A stretch of DNA of 64,000 bases from an uncultured Oscillospiraceae bacterium (GTDB lineage: Bacteria; Bacillota; Clostridia; Oscillospirales; Acutalibacteraceae), in the NCBI GenBank assembly GCA_900541565.1, contig UQKB01000010.1:3411-67410 (forward strand), in the 5' to 3' direction. The translations under genes were made by a program, and so were the position numbers. Within the stretch, counting starts at the first letter, position 1. Each line of letters starts with the position of its first letter. Below, piece by piece: positions 41,403-49,663 of this stretch. Below the pieces are notes generated by a model. That model was not told where the DNA came from, searched no databases, and saw only the letters and a list, made by a program, of their open reading frames with translations.

Positions 41403-41498
41403 TTACAGGCAATTAAAAACGACAGGTTGCCTCTTCCGCAAGAAGGACAGTGTGGCAGCTATAATTGCTTTCCAGAAAAGCGGCGGCAGATTTTTCAT
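41403..41498 (-). CDS. Possible 31-residue peptide gene (weak)
   Basis: A 31-codon frame (MKNLPPLFWKAIIAATLSFL...) lies between the leftward MerR-type promoter and the marR promoter, and would be the first frame transcribed from the former. The peptide is hydrophobic then basic. There is no clear ribosome binding site, so this is a note rather than a firm gene. Confidence 0.2.
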   Translation of the reverse strand: MKNLPPLFWKAIIAATLSFLRKRQPVVFNCL

Positions 41499-41519
41499 TT
41501 TCTTTGCATTCAATTCCCT

Positions 41520-41580
41520 CCTCTTGACTGGCTGCGGTTTCTTAGTATAATATGTATAGATACTATACAGTCAAGAGGGG
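41520..41580. promoter_or_regulatory. Overlapping face-to-face promoters with MerR-type operator
   Basis: Plus strand: TTGACT (41524-41529), 16 bases, TATAAT (41546-41551), reading to merR. Minus strand: TTGACT (41569-41574), a 19-base spacer, TATACT (41544-41549), reading to marR and the exporter. The 19-base spacer contains the perfect dyad GTATAG-ATA-CTATAC (41554-41568), the classical MerR arrangement. The whole block is bounded by CCTCTTGACTG (41520-41530) and CAGTCAAGAGG (41568-41578), a perfect 11-bp inverted repeat. Confidence 0.75.
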
Positions 41581-41592
41581 AAATGGATATTT

Positions 41593-42420
41593 GTGCATAA
41601 AAGTGAGCGGCCGCGTTACCTTACCATCAGCGAGTTTTCTAAAATTGCTGAAGTCAGCAGAAAAGCCCTGATTTTTTACGATAATATTGGGCTCTTTTCG
41701 CCGGAATTTACCGCCGAAAACGGATATCGCTATTATTCGCATGAACAGATTTACAGGATCGCCGTGATCAATACTTTAAAGGAACTGGGGATGCCGCTGA
41801 ATCAAATTAAGGATTACATGCAAAGGGCTACTCCCCATGATGCGCTTGCGTTGTTAAAAACACAGGGAAAGGTTCTGACACAAAGAATTATGCGGTTGCA
41901 GGGTATACAAGATATGCTCAATGTTAAAAAACAAGATTTGGAAAACGGTATTCAGACAAATATTTCTCAGATAAAAATGATTCACCAAGAAGAAAGGCCT
42001 ATCTTTATCAGTGATCCCATCGAATTGAGAAAGACGGAGCTTCCCGATGCGGTATGGCTTAATTTCTATTTAAAATGCAAGGAAAAGGGCGTTGCTTTTG
42101 GATACCCGGAAGGTTTTTTGGTAGAAAAAGAGAACCTGCTTTCCGGCAGAACATGCCTTGCAAACCGCATTATATGCTATGTGGGAAAGCGGGCGTATGC
42201 CAACAGCTGCATGCCGAAGGGAACCTACCTTTCCGCTTGCGGTCGGGGAAGTTTTGACGATACACAGCCAATTTACAGCAGACTGCTGCGGCATATCAGG
42301 GAACAGCAGCTTACCATTGTCGGCTGCGCCTATGAGGAACGTCTGATCGACGAAATTGCGACAATGAACACAGACTCCCAAATCATACGGGTCAGTATTC
42401 AAATTCTTGAGGATAATTGA
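41593..42420 (+). CDS. MerR family regulator with C-terminal effector-binding domain (BmrR-like)
   Basis: The 275-residue protein has an N-terminal MerR winged helix (YLTISEFSKIAEVSRKALIFYDNIGLFSPEF, NGYRYYS), a coiled-coil linker (about 85-130) and a C-terminal GyrI-like effector domain (about 140-275; LPKGTYLSA-like, QLTIVGCAYEERLIDE). This is the layout of multidrug-sensing activators such as BmrR. The start is GTG behind GAGGGG. Its promoter overlaps an opposing 19-base-spacer promoter directed at marR and the ABC exporter, the likely target. Confidence 0.88.
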   Translation: MHKSERPRYLTISEFSKIAEVSRKALIFYDNIGLFSPEFTAENGYRYYSHEQIYRIAVINTLKELGMPLNQIKDYMQRATPHDALALLKTQGKVLTQRIMRLQGIQDMLNVKKQDLENGIQTNISQIKMIHQEERPIFISDPIELRKTELPDAVWLNFYLKCKEKGVAFGYPEGFLVEKENLLSGRTCLANRIICYVGKRAYANSCMPKGTYLSACGRGSFDDTQPIYSRLLRHIREQQLTIVGCAYEERLIDEIATMNTDSQIIRVSIQILEDN

Positions 42421-42471
42421 AAAAGCAGTACACATGCTCATTATAGAATTCCAAGCATATGATGAAAGATT

Positions 42472-43371
42472 ATGAAAAAATGTCTTCAAAAGCTGGCAGA
42501 GATGACACGGGCACTTTTGCTGTCAAAGGAGAGCGGCAAAACCCTAGTGCCATATTTAACGGCATACCGATTTAAGTGCAGGACAATACAAATGCCAACG
42601 GTTGGGTTGCCGTATTTATATTTGATTGTCGATGGCTCCATGCGGCTGCATACCCCTTCGGGAATATTGGATTATAGCGCCGGGCAGTATTCGGTATCGG
42701 CAATTGATACTCCAATATCCGGCCAGGTATTAACCTTTTCCGAAAGCATGGATTTTTTGGCTTTGTCTGTTGCATTCACAGCAGATGATGTGATCTCTGT
42801 CGTCTTAGACATGGACGGCGATCTGGTCGAACGGGTATTAAATGAAAAAATAGCGGGCAGAACGATGGAAATATCTGACGACAATGTAATAGAGGCTATT
42901 GTAAAGTTATACTCTTTAATTGATGAACCGGACCGGATTTCTTTTTTAGGGAAACATATCAAGCGGGAAATTATATTCAATGTTTTATGCGGCTCCTGCG
43001 GGAAACAATTTATCCAAAGTATGATCCATATTGGGCAGGCGGAAGAAATCTATGCGGCCAATAGCTGGATTAAGCAAAACTTTAAAAAATCCTTTACAGT
43101 AGAAGAACTAGCGGAACAGAGAAACATGAGTATTTCCAACTTTCACCAAAAGTTTAAATGCGCCGTGGGGATGGGGCCGTTGCAATGCCAGAAACGGTTG
43201 CGCCTTACCGAAGCCAGAAGGATGATGCTGGACGAGAATGCCACAGTTACAGCCGCTTCTTTTGAGGTGGGGTATGAAAGTGTTTCACAGTTTATCAGAG
43301 ATTACAGGAAAACATTTGGATCAGCGCCAAAGGAAGATATTTTGCATCTTCGTGATCATTTAAAGAAATAG
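42472..43371 (+). CDS. AraC family transcriptional regulator
   Basis: The 299-residue protein has an N-terminal AraC_N-type cupin domain (residues 20-170) and a C-terminal double helix-turn-helix from about 195 (SWIKQNFKKSFTVEELAEQRNMSISNFHQKFKCAVGMGPLQCQKRLRLTEARRMM, then VTAASFEVGYESVSQFIRDYRKTFG). It lies 51 bases after merR in the same direction and before a GlcG/HbpS gene, which it may control. No strong ribosome binding site is visible. Confidence 0.9.
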   Translation: MKKCLQKLAEMTRALLLSKESGKTLVPYLTAYRFKCRTIQMPTVGLPYLYLIVDGSMRLHTPSGILDYSAGQYSVSAIDTPISGQVLTFSESMDFLALSVAFTADDVISVVLDMDGDLVERVLNEKIAGRTMEISDDNVIEAIVKLYSLIDEPDRISFLGKHIKREIIFNVLCGSCGKQFIQSMIHIGQAEEIYAANSWIKQNFKKSFTVEELAEQRNMSISNFHQKFKCAVGMGPLQCQKRLRLTEARRMMLDENATVTAASFEVGYESVSQFIRDYRKTFGSAPKEDILHLRDHLKK

Positions 43372-43492
43372 GCAAGTTTTTTGCAGAAATGGGCAAGCAA
43401 AGCATAGCTTCCTACTGTTAAGCTATAAGCAGCATGAAAATAGAGGTTAATCCGTTTTCATGCCAATTTTTCAAAACAGGGGGAGTATTCAC

Positions 43493-43903
43493 ATGATTTT
43501 AACGGATGCGTTATGCGACGAACTGTGTGCTGCTGCACGGGAAAAAAGCAGAGAAATAGGAATTGATATCAGCTTTGCAATCAGCGATGAAAATGGATTG
43601 TCCAGAGCATATCGCCGTTATGGAGAAGCACTGGTACTAAGCATTACACTTGTACCGGGAAAAGCCTATACAGCGGCTGTTACACAGTGCAAAACAAAAG
43701 ATGTTGCGGCCTGTGCTGCGGAGGGTGCTTCCCTGATGGCAATTCAGGCCAATGACCCAAAGATTACACTGGTGGCCGGTGGATATCCACTGTTTGTCAA
43801 CGGAAAGATTGCGGGCGGTATTGGTGTTGGAGGCGGCACAGAAGAACAGGATTGTGCCATAGCCGAGTATGTGGTTTCCATTTTTGAAAGGCTGGTAAAG
43901 TGA
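43493..43903 (+). CDS. GlcG/HbpS family heme-binding-like protein
   Basis: The 136-residue protein is of the DUF336/GlcG/HbpS fold: ITLVPGKAYTAAVTQCKT, GASLMAIQANDPKITLVAGGYPLFVNGKIAGGIGVGGGTEEQD. Relatives include the heme-binding sensor HbpS and the PduO C-terminal domain; the function here is unknown. The ATG at 43493 follows GGGGGAG. It is downstream of the AraC gene by 121 bases. Confidence 0.85.
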   Translation: MILTDALCDELCAAAREKSREIGIDISFAISDENGLSRAYRRYGEALVLSITLVPGKAYTAAVTQCKTKDVAACAAEGASLMAIQANDPKITLVAGGYPLFVNGKIAGGIGVGGGTEEQDCAIAEYVVSIFERLVK

Positions 43904-44148
43904 GCTTTTCAAGTCAAATTTGTACTTGCACAAATTTGGATTGCTTACTGCATCCTTTAAAGCACGGCAAGAGATGTATGCCCAATATTTCTGAAACTCT
44001 CAAGCTACATCAAATGCCGAACTGCTTTTTATACTGATCAGCCCTTCCAAATCAAGAGCAGGCGATACTTTTTAGGATTTTGTCCATTTAATCTTGAAAA
44101 GTCATTCTTAAATTAGGCAGCATATAACTTTCGATTAATGACAAAAAA
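43904..44148. other. Intergenic region with a palindromic hairpin, no gene
   Basis: CAAATTTGT-ACTTGC-ACAAATTTG (43915-43938) directly follows the GlcG gene: a 9-bp stem without a T-run. The rest shows no supported gene up to the terminator at 44149. Confidence 0.45.
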
Positions 44149-44189
44149 GTAAAACGGGCTGTCAGCAGTAGGCTGACTGCCCGTTTTAC
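44149..44189. terminator. Terminator before the convergent ZIP gene
   Basis: GTAAAACGGGC-T-GTCAGC pairs with GCTGAC-T-GCCCGTTTTAC around a 5-base loop: 17 bp with one T-T mismatch. Confidence 0.82.
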
Positions 44190-44310
44190 ATAAATAATGT
44201 ATTCGTTGCAATTTCCTCCAGATTTGTTTTTGTTAAACTGGCTTTTACTTAAGTTATAAGATTTGCGTTATAAAAGCGTATTATTTGCCTGTATATCCTT
44301 TTTGTATGGT

Positions 44311-45102
44311 TTATCCAAGCGCAATGTCCAGGATCATCATAATTAAAAAACCGCCCATTACGCTTAGCGTTCCAATATGAGAATGTTCGCCCAGATGTGC
44401 TTCCGGGATCAGCTCTTCCACAACAACGTACAGCATTGCGCCTGCGGCAAATGATAAAAGCCAGGGCATAAGCGGTTGTATGTTTCCTGCCACAAGTACG
44501 GCCAGAATACCAAAAATCGGCTCAACAATGCCGGAAAGGCTGCCATACAAAAAGCTGCGTATTGCAGAAAGCCCCTCCCGGCGCAACGGCAGAGAAATTG
44601 CCGCGCCTTCCGGAAAGTTTTGTATACCCATACCAAGCGCCAGCGCCAGTGCCGCCGCATAAAAGCCCGGATCGTTCCCTTTTTGGGCGGCTAAGGCAAA
44701 GGAAAGCCCCACAGCCATGCCCTCGGGAATATTATGCAGGGTAACGGCAGACACCAGCAGGGTTGTGCGTTTAAAAGAGGCGTGTAGCCCTTCTGGCTGT
44801 GCAGCCTGTGCATGTAAATGCGGCAAAAGGCCGTCCAGCAGCATCAAAAAGACAATACCCAGGATGAACCCCCCCGCTGCTGGCAGCCAGCCGATCTGCC
44901 CGGCTTCTTCGGCCGTTTGGATCGCCGGGATCAGCAGGCTCCATATAGATGCGGCAATCATAACGCCGGCGGCAAAGCCTAAAAATACGCGCTGCATATT
45001 TGGATGAATTTTCTTTTTAAAGAAAAAAACGAGCGAAGCGCCCAATGCGGTCATCAAAAAAGTAAAGCCGGTGCCGGCGGCTGCCAATAAAACCGGATGC
45101 AT
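44311..45102 (-). CDS. ZIP family metal transporter
   Basis: The 263-residue protein has eight predicted helices. The metal-binding helices are visible as VTLHNIPEGMAVGLSFALA (HNIPEG, TM4) and QNFPEGAAISLPL (TM5), the usual ZIP core. It probably imports zinc or another divalent cation. It is divergent from the ArsR-HMA-P-type ATPase operon. A dyad similar to the ArsR operator lies over its start site, so both sides may answer to the same zinc sensor. Confidence 0.9.
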   Translation of the reverse strand: MHPVLLAAAGTGFTFLMTALGASLVFFFKKKIHPNMQRVFLGFAAGVMIAASIWSLLIPAIQTAEEAGQIGWLPAAGGFILGIVFLMLLDGLLPHLHAQAAQPEGLHASFKRTTLLVSAVTLHNIPEGMAVGLSFALAAQKGNDPGFYAAALALALGMGIQNFPEGAAISLPLRREGLSAIRSFLYGSLSGIVEPIFGILAVLVAGNIQPLMPWLLSFAAGAMLYVVVEELIPEAHLGEHSHIGTLSVMGGFLIMMILDIALG

Positions 45103-45156
45103 AAAATCCCTCCTGTTATATGCGTATTGTTTCCCCGTTGTGAAAAAGGATGCGGG

Positions 45157-45213
45157 ATATGTTCAATTGAATCTTATACTTTATACTATAAAATAGAACG
45201 GAATGCAAGTCAA
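45157..45213 (-). promoter_or_regulatory. ZIP promoter and candidate ArsR-type operator
   Basis: On the minus strand: TTGACT (45208-45213), a 17-base spacer and TATAGT (45185-45190). Just downstream lies the dyad TTCAATTGAA (45162-45171) within ATATGTTCAATTGAATCTTAT, similar in layout to the CATATGAA/TTCATATG operator of the facing operon. Confidence 0.6.
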
Positions 45214-45250
45214 TATCAAAGCACTGTGTAAAAAAATTTTCAGAAAACAG

Positions 45251-45298
45251 TTGACAAATATGAATCTATATCTTATCATATGAATAGATGTTCATATG
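45251..45298 (+). promoter_or_regulatory. ArsR operon promoter and perfect operator
   Basis: TTGACA (45251-45256), a 17-base spacer and TATCAT (45274-45279). CATATGAA-TAGATG-TTCATATG (45277-45298) is a perfect 8-bp inverted repeat over the start site, close to known SmtB/CzrA-type operators. Confidence 0.85.
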
Positions 45299-45313
45299 AA
45301 AGGACGTGAAAGA

Positions 45314-45676
45314 ATGGAAAGAGAAACACAGGAGCAAACGGGAGCCTTTTTATGTGTGCACAGCGACGTTGTGAAAAAAGTGGTTTCCAAAATGCCGCCG
45401 GATGAAACCCTGTACGATTTATCGGAGCTTTTTAAGGTTTTTGGGGACTCGACAAGAATTAAAATCCTTTATGCGCTGTTTGAAGCGGAGCTTTGCGTGT
45501 TTGATATTGCGCAGCTTTTAAACCTTACGCAGACAGCGGTGTCTCATCAGCTGCGCATATTAAAAGCCAACAAGCTGGTTAAATTCCGCCGGGAGGGGAA
45601 AATTGTTTTTTACTCCTTAGCGGATGACCATGTACGCAGCATTATCAATCAGGGTATGGAGCATGTAGAAGAATAA
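45314..45676 (+). CDS. ArsR/SmtB family metal-sensing repressor (CzrA-like)
   Basis: The 120-residue winged-helix repressor has the recognition helix LNLTQTAVSHQLRILKANKLV. The C-terminal helix contains DxH(x10)HxxE, the alpha-5 zinc site of CzrA/SmtB. The alpha-3 CadC-type site is incomplete (ELCVFD instead of ELCVCD). This predicts a Zn(II) or Co(II) sensor. The ATG at 45314 is 10 bases after AAGGA; an earlier ATG at 45296 lies inside the operator. It heads an operon with an HMA protein and a P-type ATPase. Confidence 0.92.
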   Translation: MERETQEQTGAFLCVHSDVVKKVVSKMPPDETLYDLSELFKVFGDSTRIKILYALFEAELCVFDIAQLLNLTQTAVSHQLRILKANKLVKFRREGKIVFYSLADDHVRSIINQGMEHVEE

Positions 45677-45713
45677 ACTGGGTGACAGCATTCTATGGAA
45701 AGGTGGATTCATT

Positions 45714-45932
45714 ATGAAAAAAACATATAAGCTGGTGGACTTGGATTGTGCCAATTGCGCTCGAAAAATGGAGGAAGCGATCAGAAAAATTAACGGCGTA
45801 CAAGATGTAAGCGTTAGCTTTTTGTCGCAAAAATTGACCCTTACAGCCGATGACGCACAGTATGAAAGCGTTTTACAGGAGGCCGTTAAAGCCTGCAAGC
45901 GGGTGGAGCCGGACTGTAAAATCAAACTTTAA
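45714..45932 (+). CDS. Heavy-metal-associated (HMA) domain protein
   Basis: The 72-residue ferredoxin-like HMA domain binds metal through CANC near residue 12 (LVDLDCANCARKMEEAI). It corresponds to the N-terminal domain often fused to CadA/ZntA ATPases; here it is a separate gene 40 bases upstream of the ATPase, probably acting as its metal donor. Confidence 0.92.
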   Translation: MKKTYKLVDLDCANCARKMEEAIRKINGVQDVSVSFLSQKLTLTADDAQYESVLQEAVKACKRVEPDCKIKL

Positions 45933-45972
45933 TGCCAGTTTAAAACAGAGCGGATAGAAAAGAGGAGGCTTT

Positions 45973-47823
45973 ATGACAAGAAAGCAGAAAAAAATGTTGC
46001 TTCGCATTCTTTTCAGTTTGGTTTTATGGGTTTGCACATTCTTTTTGCCGCTGGAAGGGACTTGGAGGCTTTTGGCCTTTCTGGTTCCTTATCTGGTGAT
46101 TGGTTGGGATATTCTTTGGAAGGCCATACGCAATATCCTCCATGGGCAAGTGTTTGATGAAAATTTTTTAATGGCAATAGCAACGGTGGGGGCATTTTGT
46201 ATAGGGGAATATCCAGAGGCCGTAGCCGTTATGCTTTTTTATCAGGTTGGCGAGCTTTTTCAGAGCTATGCGGTGGGCCGGTCGCGGCGCTCCATTGCGG
46301 CGCTGATGGATATCCGGCCGGATTATGCCAATATAGAACGCGACGGAAAACTGGTGCAGGTGGATCCTGAACAGATTGCCGTGGGGGAACAGATCGTTGT
46401 AAAAGCCGGCGAAAAAGTACCGCTTGACGGCGTGGTGCTTGACGGAAGCTCTTTTATAGATACAGCGGCGCTCACGGGCGAGTCCCTTCCGCGCAGTGTA
46501 GAACCGGGCGACGATGTGGTCAGCGGCTGTATCAACCAGACGGGGCTTTTGCATATACAGGTGACAAAGCCCTTTGGAGAATCGACCGTTTCCAAAATTT
46601 TGGACCTGGTGGAAAACGCGGGCAGCAATAAGGCGCGTGCGGAAAATTTTATTACAAAATTTGCAAAGTATTATACACCCTGCGTTGTAATCGGCGCGCT
46701 GTTGCTGGCGCTTATACCGCCTCTGTTTGATATGCAGTGGAGCCGTTGGATCGGCCAGGCGCTGATTTTCCTTGTCATTTCCTGTCCATGCGCGTTGGTC
46801 ATCTCTGTACCGTTGAGCTTTTTTGGTGGGATCGGAGGCGCTTCAAAATGCGGGATTCTTGTCAAAGGCGGCAATTATATGGAAGTGCTCGCCAAGACGG
46901 AAGTAGTTGTTTTTGACAAAACCGGCACACTGACAAAGGGAGTGTTTAACGTAACGGTTATACATCCCGATAAAATATCGCAATCGCAGCTTTTGGAGCT
47001 TGCGGCAATTGCGGAAAGCTATTCTGAACATCCCGTTGCACGATCCATTCGCGAAGCCTACGGGCAGGAAATAGATATGTCACGCTTGTCCGATGTGCAT
47101 GAGCTTTCCGGGCGCGGCGTGTGCGCGGTCATAGACGGCAGAAAGATATGTGTGGGCAACGACAAGCTTATGGAAGAAAACGGCGTGACCTGGCACCCCT
47201 GCCACCATGTGGGAACGACCGTCCATGTTGAAATAGACGGAACATATGCCGGGCACATTGTGATTTCGGACGAAATAAAAGAAGACGCAGCGCAGGCTGT
47301 AAGGGAGCTTAAGAAACAGGGTGTGCAGAAAACGGTTATGCTTACCGGAGATGCACAGGCGGTAGGTGAAAGCGTAGGAAAACAGTTGGGGCTTGATGAG
47401 GTATATACGCAGCTGCTGCCTGCCGGAAAAGTCGAACGCGTGGAAGTGCTTCTGCAGCAGAAGAGCGCAAAGGGAAAGCTTGCGTTTGTTGGCGACGGAA
47501 TCAACGATGCGCCAGTCCTTTCCCGTGCGGATGTAGGAATTGCCATGGGCGCAATGGGGTCCGATGCGGCGATCGAAGCGGCAGATATTGTGCTGATGGA
47601 CGACCGTCCGTCCCAAATTGCAAAGGCTGTGCAGATTTCCAGAAAAACGCTGCGCATTGTACGGCAGAATATTATTTTTGCCCTGACGGTAAAAGCGGTG
47701 TTCCTGGTTTTGGGTGCGATCGGCCTTGCCAATATGTGGGAGGCGGTCATCGCCGACGTCGGCGTTTCCGTGCTTGCGATTATTAACGCTATGCGCGCTT
47801 TAAAGGTGCAGAAAATAAAATAG
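45973..47823 (+). CDS. Zn/Cd/Pb-type heavy-metal P1B-ATPase
   Basis: The 616-residue exporter has the membrane CPC site in SCPCALVISVPLSFFGGIGGASK, the phosphorylation site FDKTGTLTKG, the actuator motif TGES, SEHPVA in the nucleotide domain and GDGINDAPVL. The CPC context matches the CadA/ZntA subgroup, which pumps Zn(II), Cd(II) or Pb(II) out of the cell. It lacks the N-terminal HMA domain, which is encoded by the previous gene. Confidence 0.94.
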   Translation: MTRKQKKMLLRILFSLVLWVCTFFLPLEGTWRLLAFLVPYLVIGWDILWKAIRNILHGQVFDENFLMAIATVGAFCIGEYPEAVAVMLFYQVGELFQSYAVGRSRRSIAALMDIRPDYANIERDGKLVQVDPEQIAVGEQIVVKAGEKVPLDGVVLDGSSFIDTAALTGESLPRSVEPGDDVVSGCINQTGLLHIQVTKPFGESTVSKILDLVENAGSNKARAENFITKFAKYYTPCVVIGALLLALIPPLFDMQWSRWIGQALIFLVISCPCALVISVPLSFFGGIGGASKCGILVKGGNYMEVLAKTEVVVFDKTGTLTKGVFNVTVIHPDKISQSQLLELAAIAESYSEHPVARSIREAYGQEIDMSRLSDVHELSGRGVCAVIDGRKICVGNDKLMEENGVTWHPCHHVGTTVHVEIDGTYAGHIVISDEIKEDAAQAVRELKKQGVQKTVMLTGDAQAVGESVGKQLGLDEVYTQLLPAGKVERVEVLLQQKSAKGKLAFVGDGINDAPVLSRADVGIAMGAMGSDAAIEAADIVLMDDRPSQIAKAVQISRKTLRIVRQNIIFALTVKAVFLVLGAIGLANMWEAVIADVGVSVLAIINAMRALKVQKIK

Positions 47824-47871
47824 AGTAAGATGAAAAAAGAATATCGTTGAGGATACAAAGGAGGAATGAGG

Positions 47872-48600
47872 ATGCTCGAACTCAGCCATATAGCATGGAA
47901 TTCACCAGACGGAGAGGAAATTATAAAAGAAATGGATCTTACTGTTTCCAAGGGAAAGCTGGTGGTTGTAACAGGCCCGAACGGCGGAGGAAAAACAACG
48001 CTTGCAAAGCTGATTGCCGGCATAGAAACACCTGCAAAAGGAACAATCCTTTTTAACGGGGAGGATATTACAAAATACAGCATTACACAGCGTGCGAAAA
48101 AGGGGATAGCGTATGCTTTTCAGCAGCCTGTCCGATTTAAAGGACTTACCGTGCGCAACTTGTTGGAAATGGCAAGCGGTGCAACCCTTGACGAAGAAGG
48201 GCTTTGCAGCCTGCTTGGTAAGGTTGGCTTATGTGCAAACGAATATATTGACCGGGAGCTGAGCGCAGGCTTGTCCGGCGGGGAAATGAAACGTATAGAG
48301 ATTGCGTCTGTTGTAGCGCGGCGCGCACCGTTGTCTATTTTTGACGAACCGGAGGCGGGTATTGACCTTTGGAGCTTTTCACGTCTGGTAGAAACTTTTG
48401 AGGAGCTGCGCCGTCAAAACAGTGGTACGCTGCTTGTTATTTCACACCAGGAGCGTATTTTGTCCATTGCAGATGAAATTGTTGTCGTAGCGCAGGGGCG
48501 TGTGCGCGATTCGGGCCCGCGGGAAGAAATTTTACCCACCCTTTTATCCGACGAGCGTAAACCGCGCTGCCCACTGGGAAAGGAGGAAGCGCGTATATGA
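47872..48600 (+). CDS. sufC: SufC-type ABC ATPase
   Basis: The 242-residue ATPase has Walker A GPNGGGKTT, the SufC-type signature LSGGEMKRIEIA, Walker B LSIFDEPEAGID and the ISHQERIL H-loop. It would drive Fe-S cluster assembly with the SufB-like protein encoded next. The ATG at 47872 is 7 bases after AAAGGAGG; the ATG at 47866 is too close to it. It overlaps the SufB gene by 4 bases. The locus has no sufS, sufU or second SufB/D. Confidence 0.9.
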   Translation: MLELSHIAWNSPDGEEIIKEMDLTVSKGKLVVVTGPNGGGKTTLAKLIAGIETPAKGTILFNGEDITKYSITQRAKKGIAYAFQQPVRFKGLTVRNLLEMASGATLDEEGLCSLLGKVGLCANEYIDRELSAGLSGGEMKRIEIASVVARRAPLSIFDEPEAGIDLWSFSRLVETFEELRRQNSGTLLVISHQERILSIADEIVVVAQGRVRDSGPREEILPTLLSDERKPRCPLGKEEARI

Positions 48601-49517
48601 AAAAAATTACAGATGAGCTTTTGCGTATGGTGTCTGAATTTAAAGGAACGTTTCATGGTGCGTTCAATATCCGGGAGGACGGGCGCTGCGCCGGCAGGCA
48701 GTCCACGGAGCATATTCGTATTGAACCCAAGGAAGGCGGCCTGCCCGGAATTGTTGTGCGCGTGAAACCCGGGACAAGGGGCGAAACCGTTTATATCCCA
48801 GCCTGTGTAACGCATAGCGGGATAGACGACCTTGTGTATAACGATTTTTACATCGGGGAAAATGCAGACGTTACTATCATAGCGGGCTGCGGCGTGCATA
48901 CGGACGGGGAAGAAGAGGCCCGTCATAACGGAATCCACCGCTTTGTTTTAGAAAAGGGCGCGCATGTGCTGTATAAGGAAAAGCATATAGGAACGGGAGG
49001 CGGTACCGGTATACGCCGTATTGACCCTGTAACACAGGCAGTTTTATGGGAAGACGCCGTGTTGGAAATGGACACGGTACAGATCCGCGGTGTAGATACC
49101 ACCGAACGCAAAACGACGGCAACGCTGCATGCGCGCGCAAGAATGGTGGTACGCGAACGGATTATGACCGATGGGCAGGAGACAGCCAAATCAGACTTTG
49201 AAGTCACGCTGCAGGGGGAAGATTCCGGTGTGGATCTGGTTTCCCGCTCGGTTGCAAAGGGTCATTCACGCCAGTCGTTTTATTCTAACATCCATGGCAA
49301 TAACCGCTGCACCGGTCATTCAGAATGCGACGCGATCCTGGCAGACCAGGGTATGGTCACAGCGTTGCCCGCATTGGAGGCAGCGCATGCAGACGCTTCG
49401 CTGATTCATGAGGCGGCAATTGGGAAAATAGCAGGGGAGCAGATTTTAAAGCTGTGCACGCTCGGACTTACAGAAGAAGAGGCGGAAAGAAAAATTATAG
49501 AAGGGTTCCTTAAATAA
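48597..49517 (+). CDS. SufB/SufD family Fe-S assembly scaffold
   Basis: The 306-residue protein is short for SufB (about 470). The parallel beta-helix core is clear, ending in the family motif GHSECDAILADQG...HADASLIHEAAIGKIAGEQI...GLTEEEAERKIIEGFL. Together with SufC it makes a two-gene module like the minimal SufBC systems of archaea and some anaerobes. It could assemble or repair Fe-S clusters, perhaps linked to metal stress by its place behind the P-type ATPase gene. Confidence 0.88.
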   Translation: MKKITDELLRMVSEFKGTFHGAFNIREDGRCAGRQSTEHIRIEPKEGGLPGIVVRVKPGTRGETVYIPACVTHSGIDDLVYNDFYIGENADVTIIAGCGVHTDGEEEARHNGIHRFVLEKGAHVLYKEKHIGTGGGTGIRRIDPVTQAVLWEDAVLEMDTVQIRGVDTTERKTTATLHARARMVVRERIMTDGQETAKSDFEVTLQGEDSGVDLVSRSVAKGHSRQSFYSNIHGNNRCTGHSECDAILADQGMVTALPALEAAHADASLIHEAAIGKIAGEQILKLCTLGLTEEEAERKIIEGFLK

Positions 49518-49604
49518 AGCCGGAAAAGCATCGTGCAAAAATAAAAAACAAATCCGGATTTTTCAAGTTTCATTCCGTGTGTGCGGCAAATTTTTTGCCG
49601 TTTG

Positions 49605-49657
49605 CTCTTTAAAACAACGGGCAGTTCCTGTAAACAGGAACTGCCCGCTGGTTTTTG
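49605..49657. terminator. Bidirectional terminator
   Basis: CGGGCAGTTCCTG (49618-49630) pairs with CAGGAACTGCCCG (49635-49647) around a 4-base loop, with AAAAC before and GGTTTTT after. It lies between the convergent SufB and flavodoxin genes. Confidence 0.88.
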
Positions 49658-49663
49658 CAGCGT

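Noticed and set aside
47058..48083. 341-codon open frame on the minus strand
   Set aside because: It runs antisense through the P-type ATPase and sufC; the translation is Ser/Thr/Pro-rich low-complexity, and there is no ribosome binding site.
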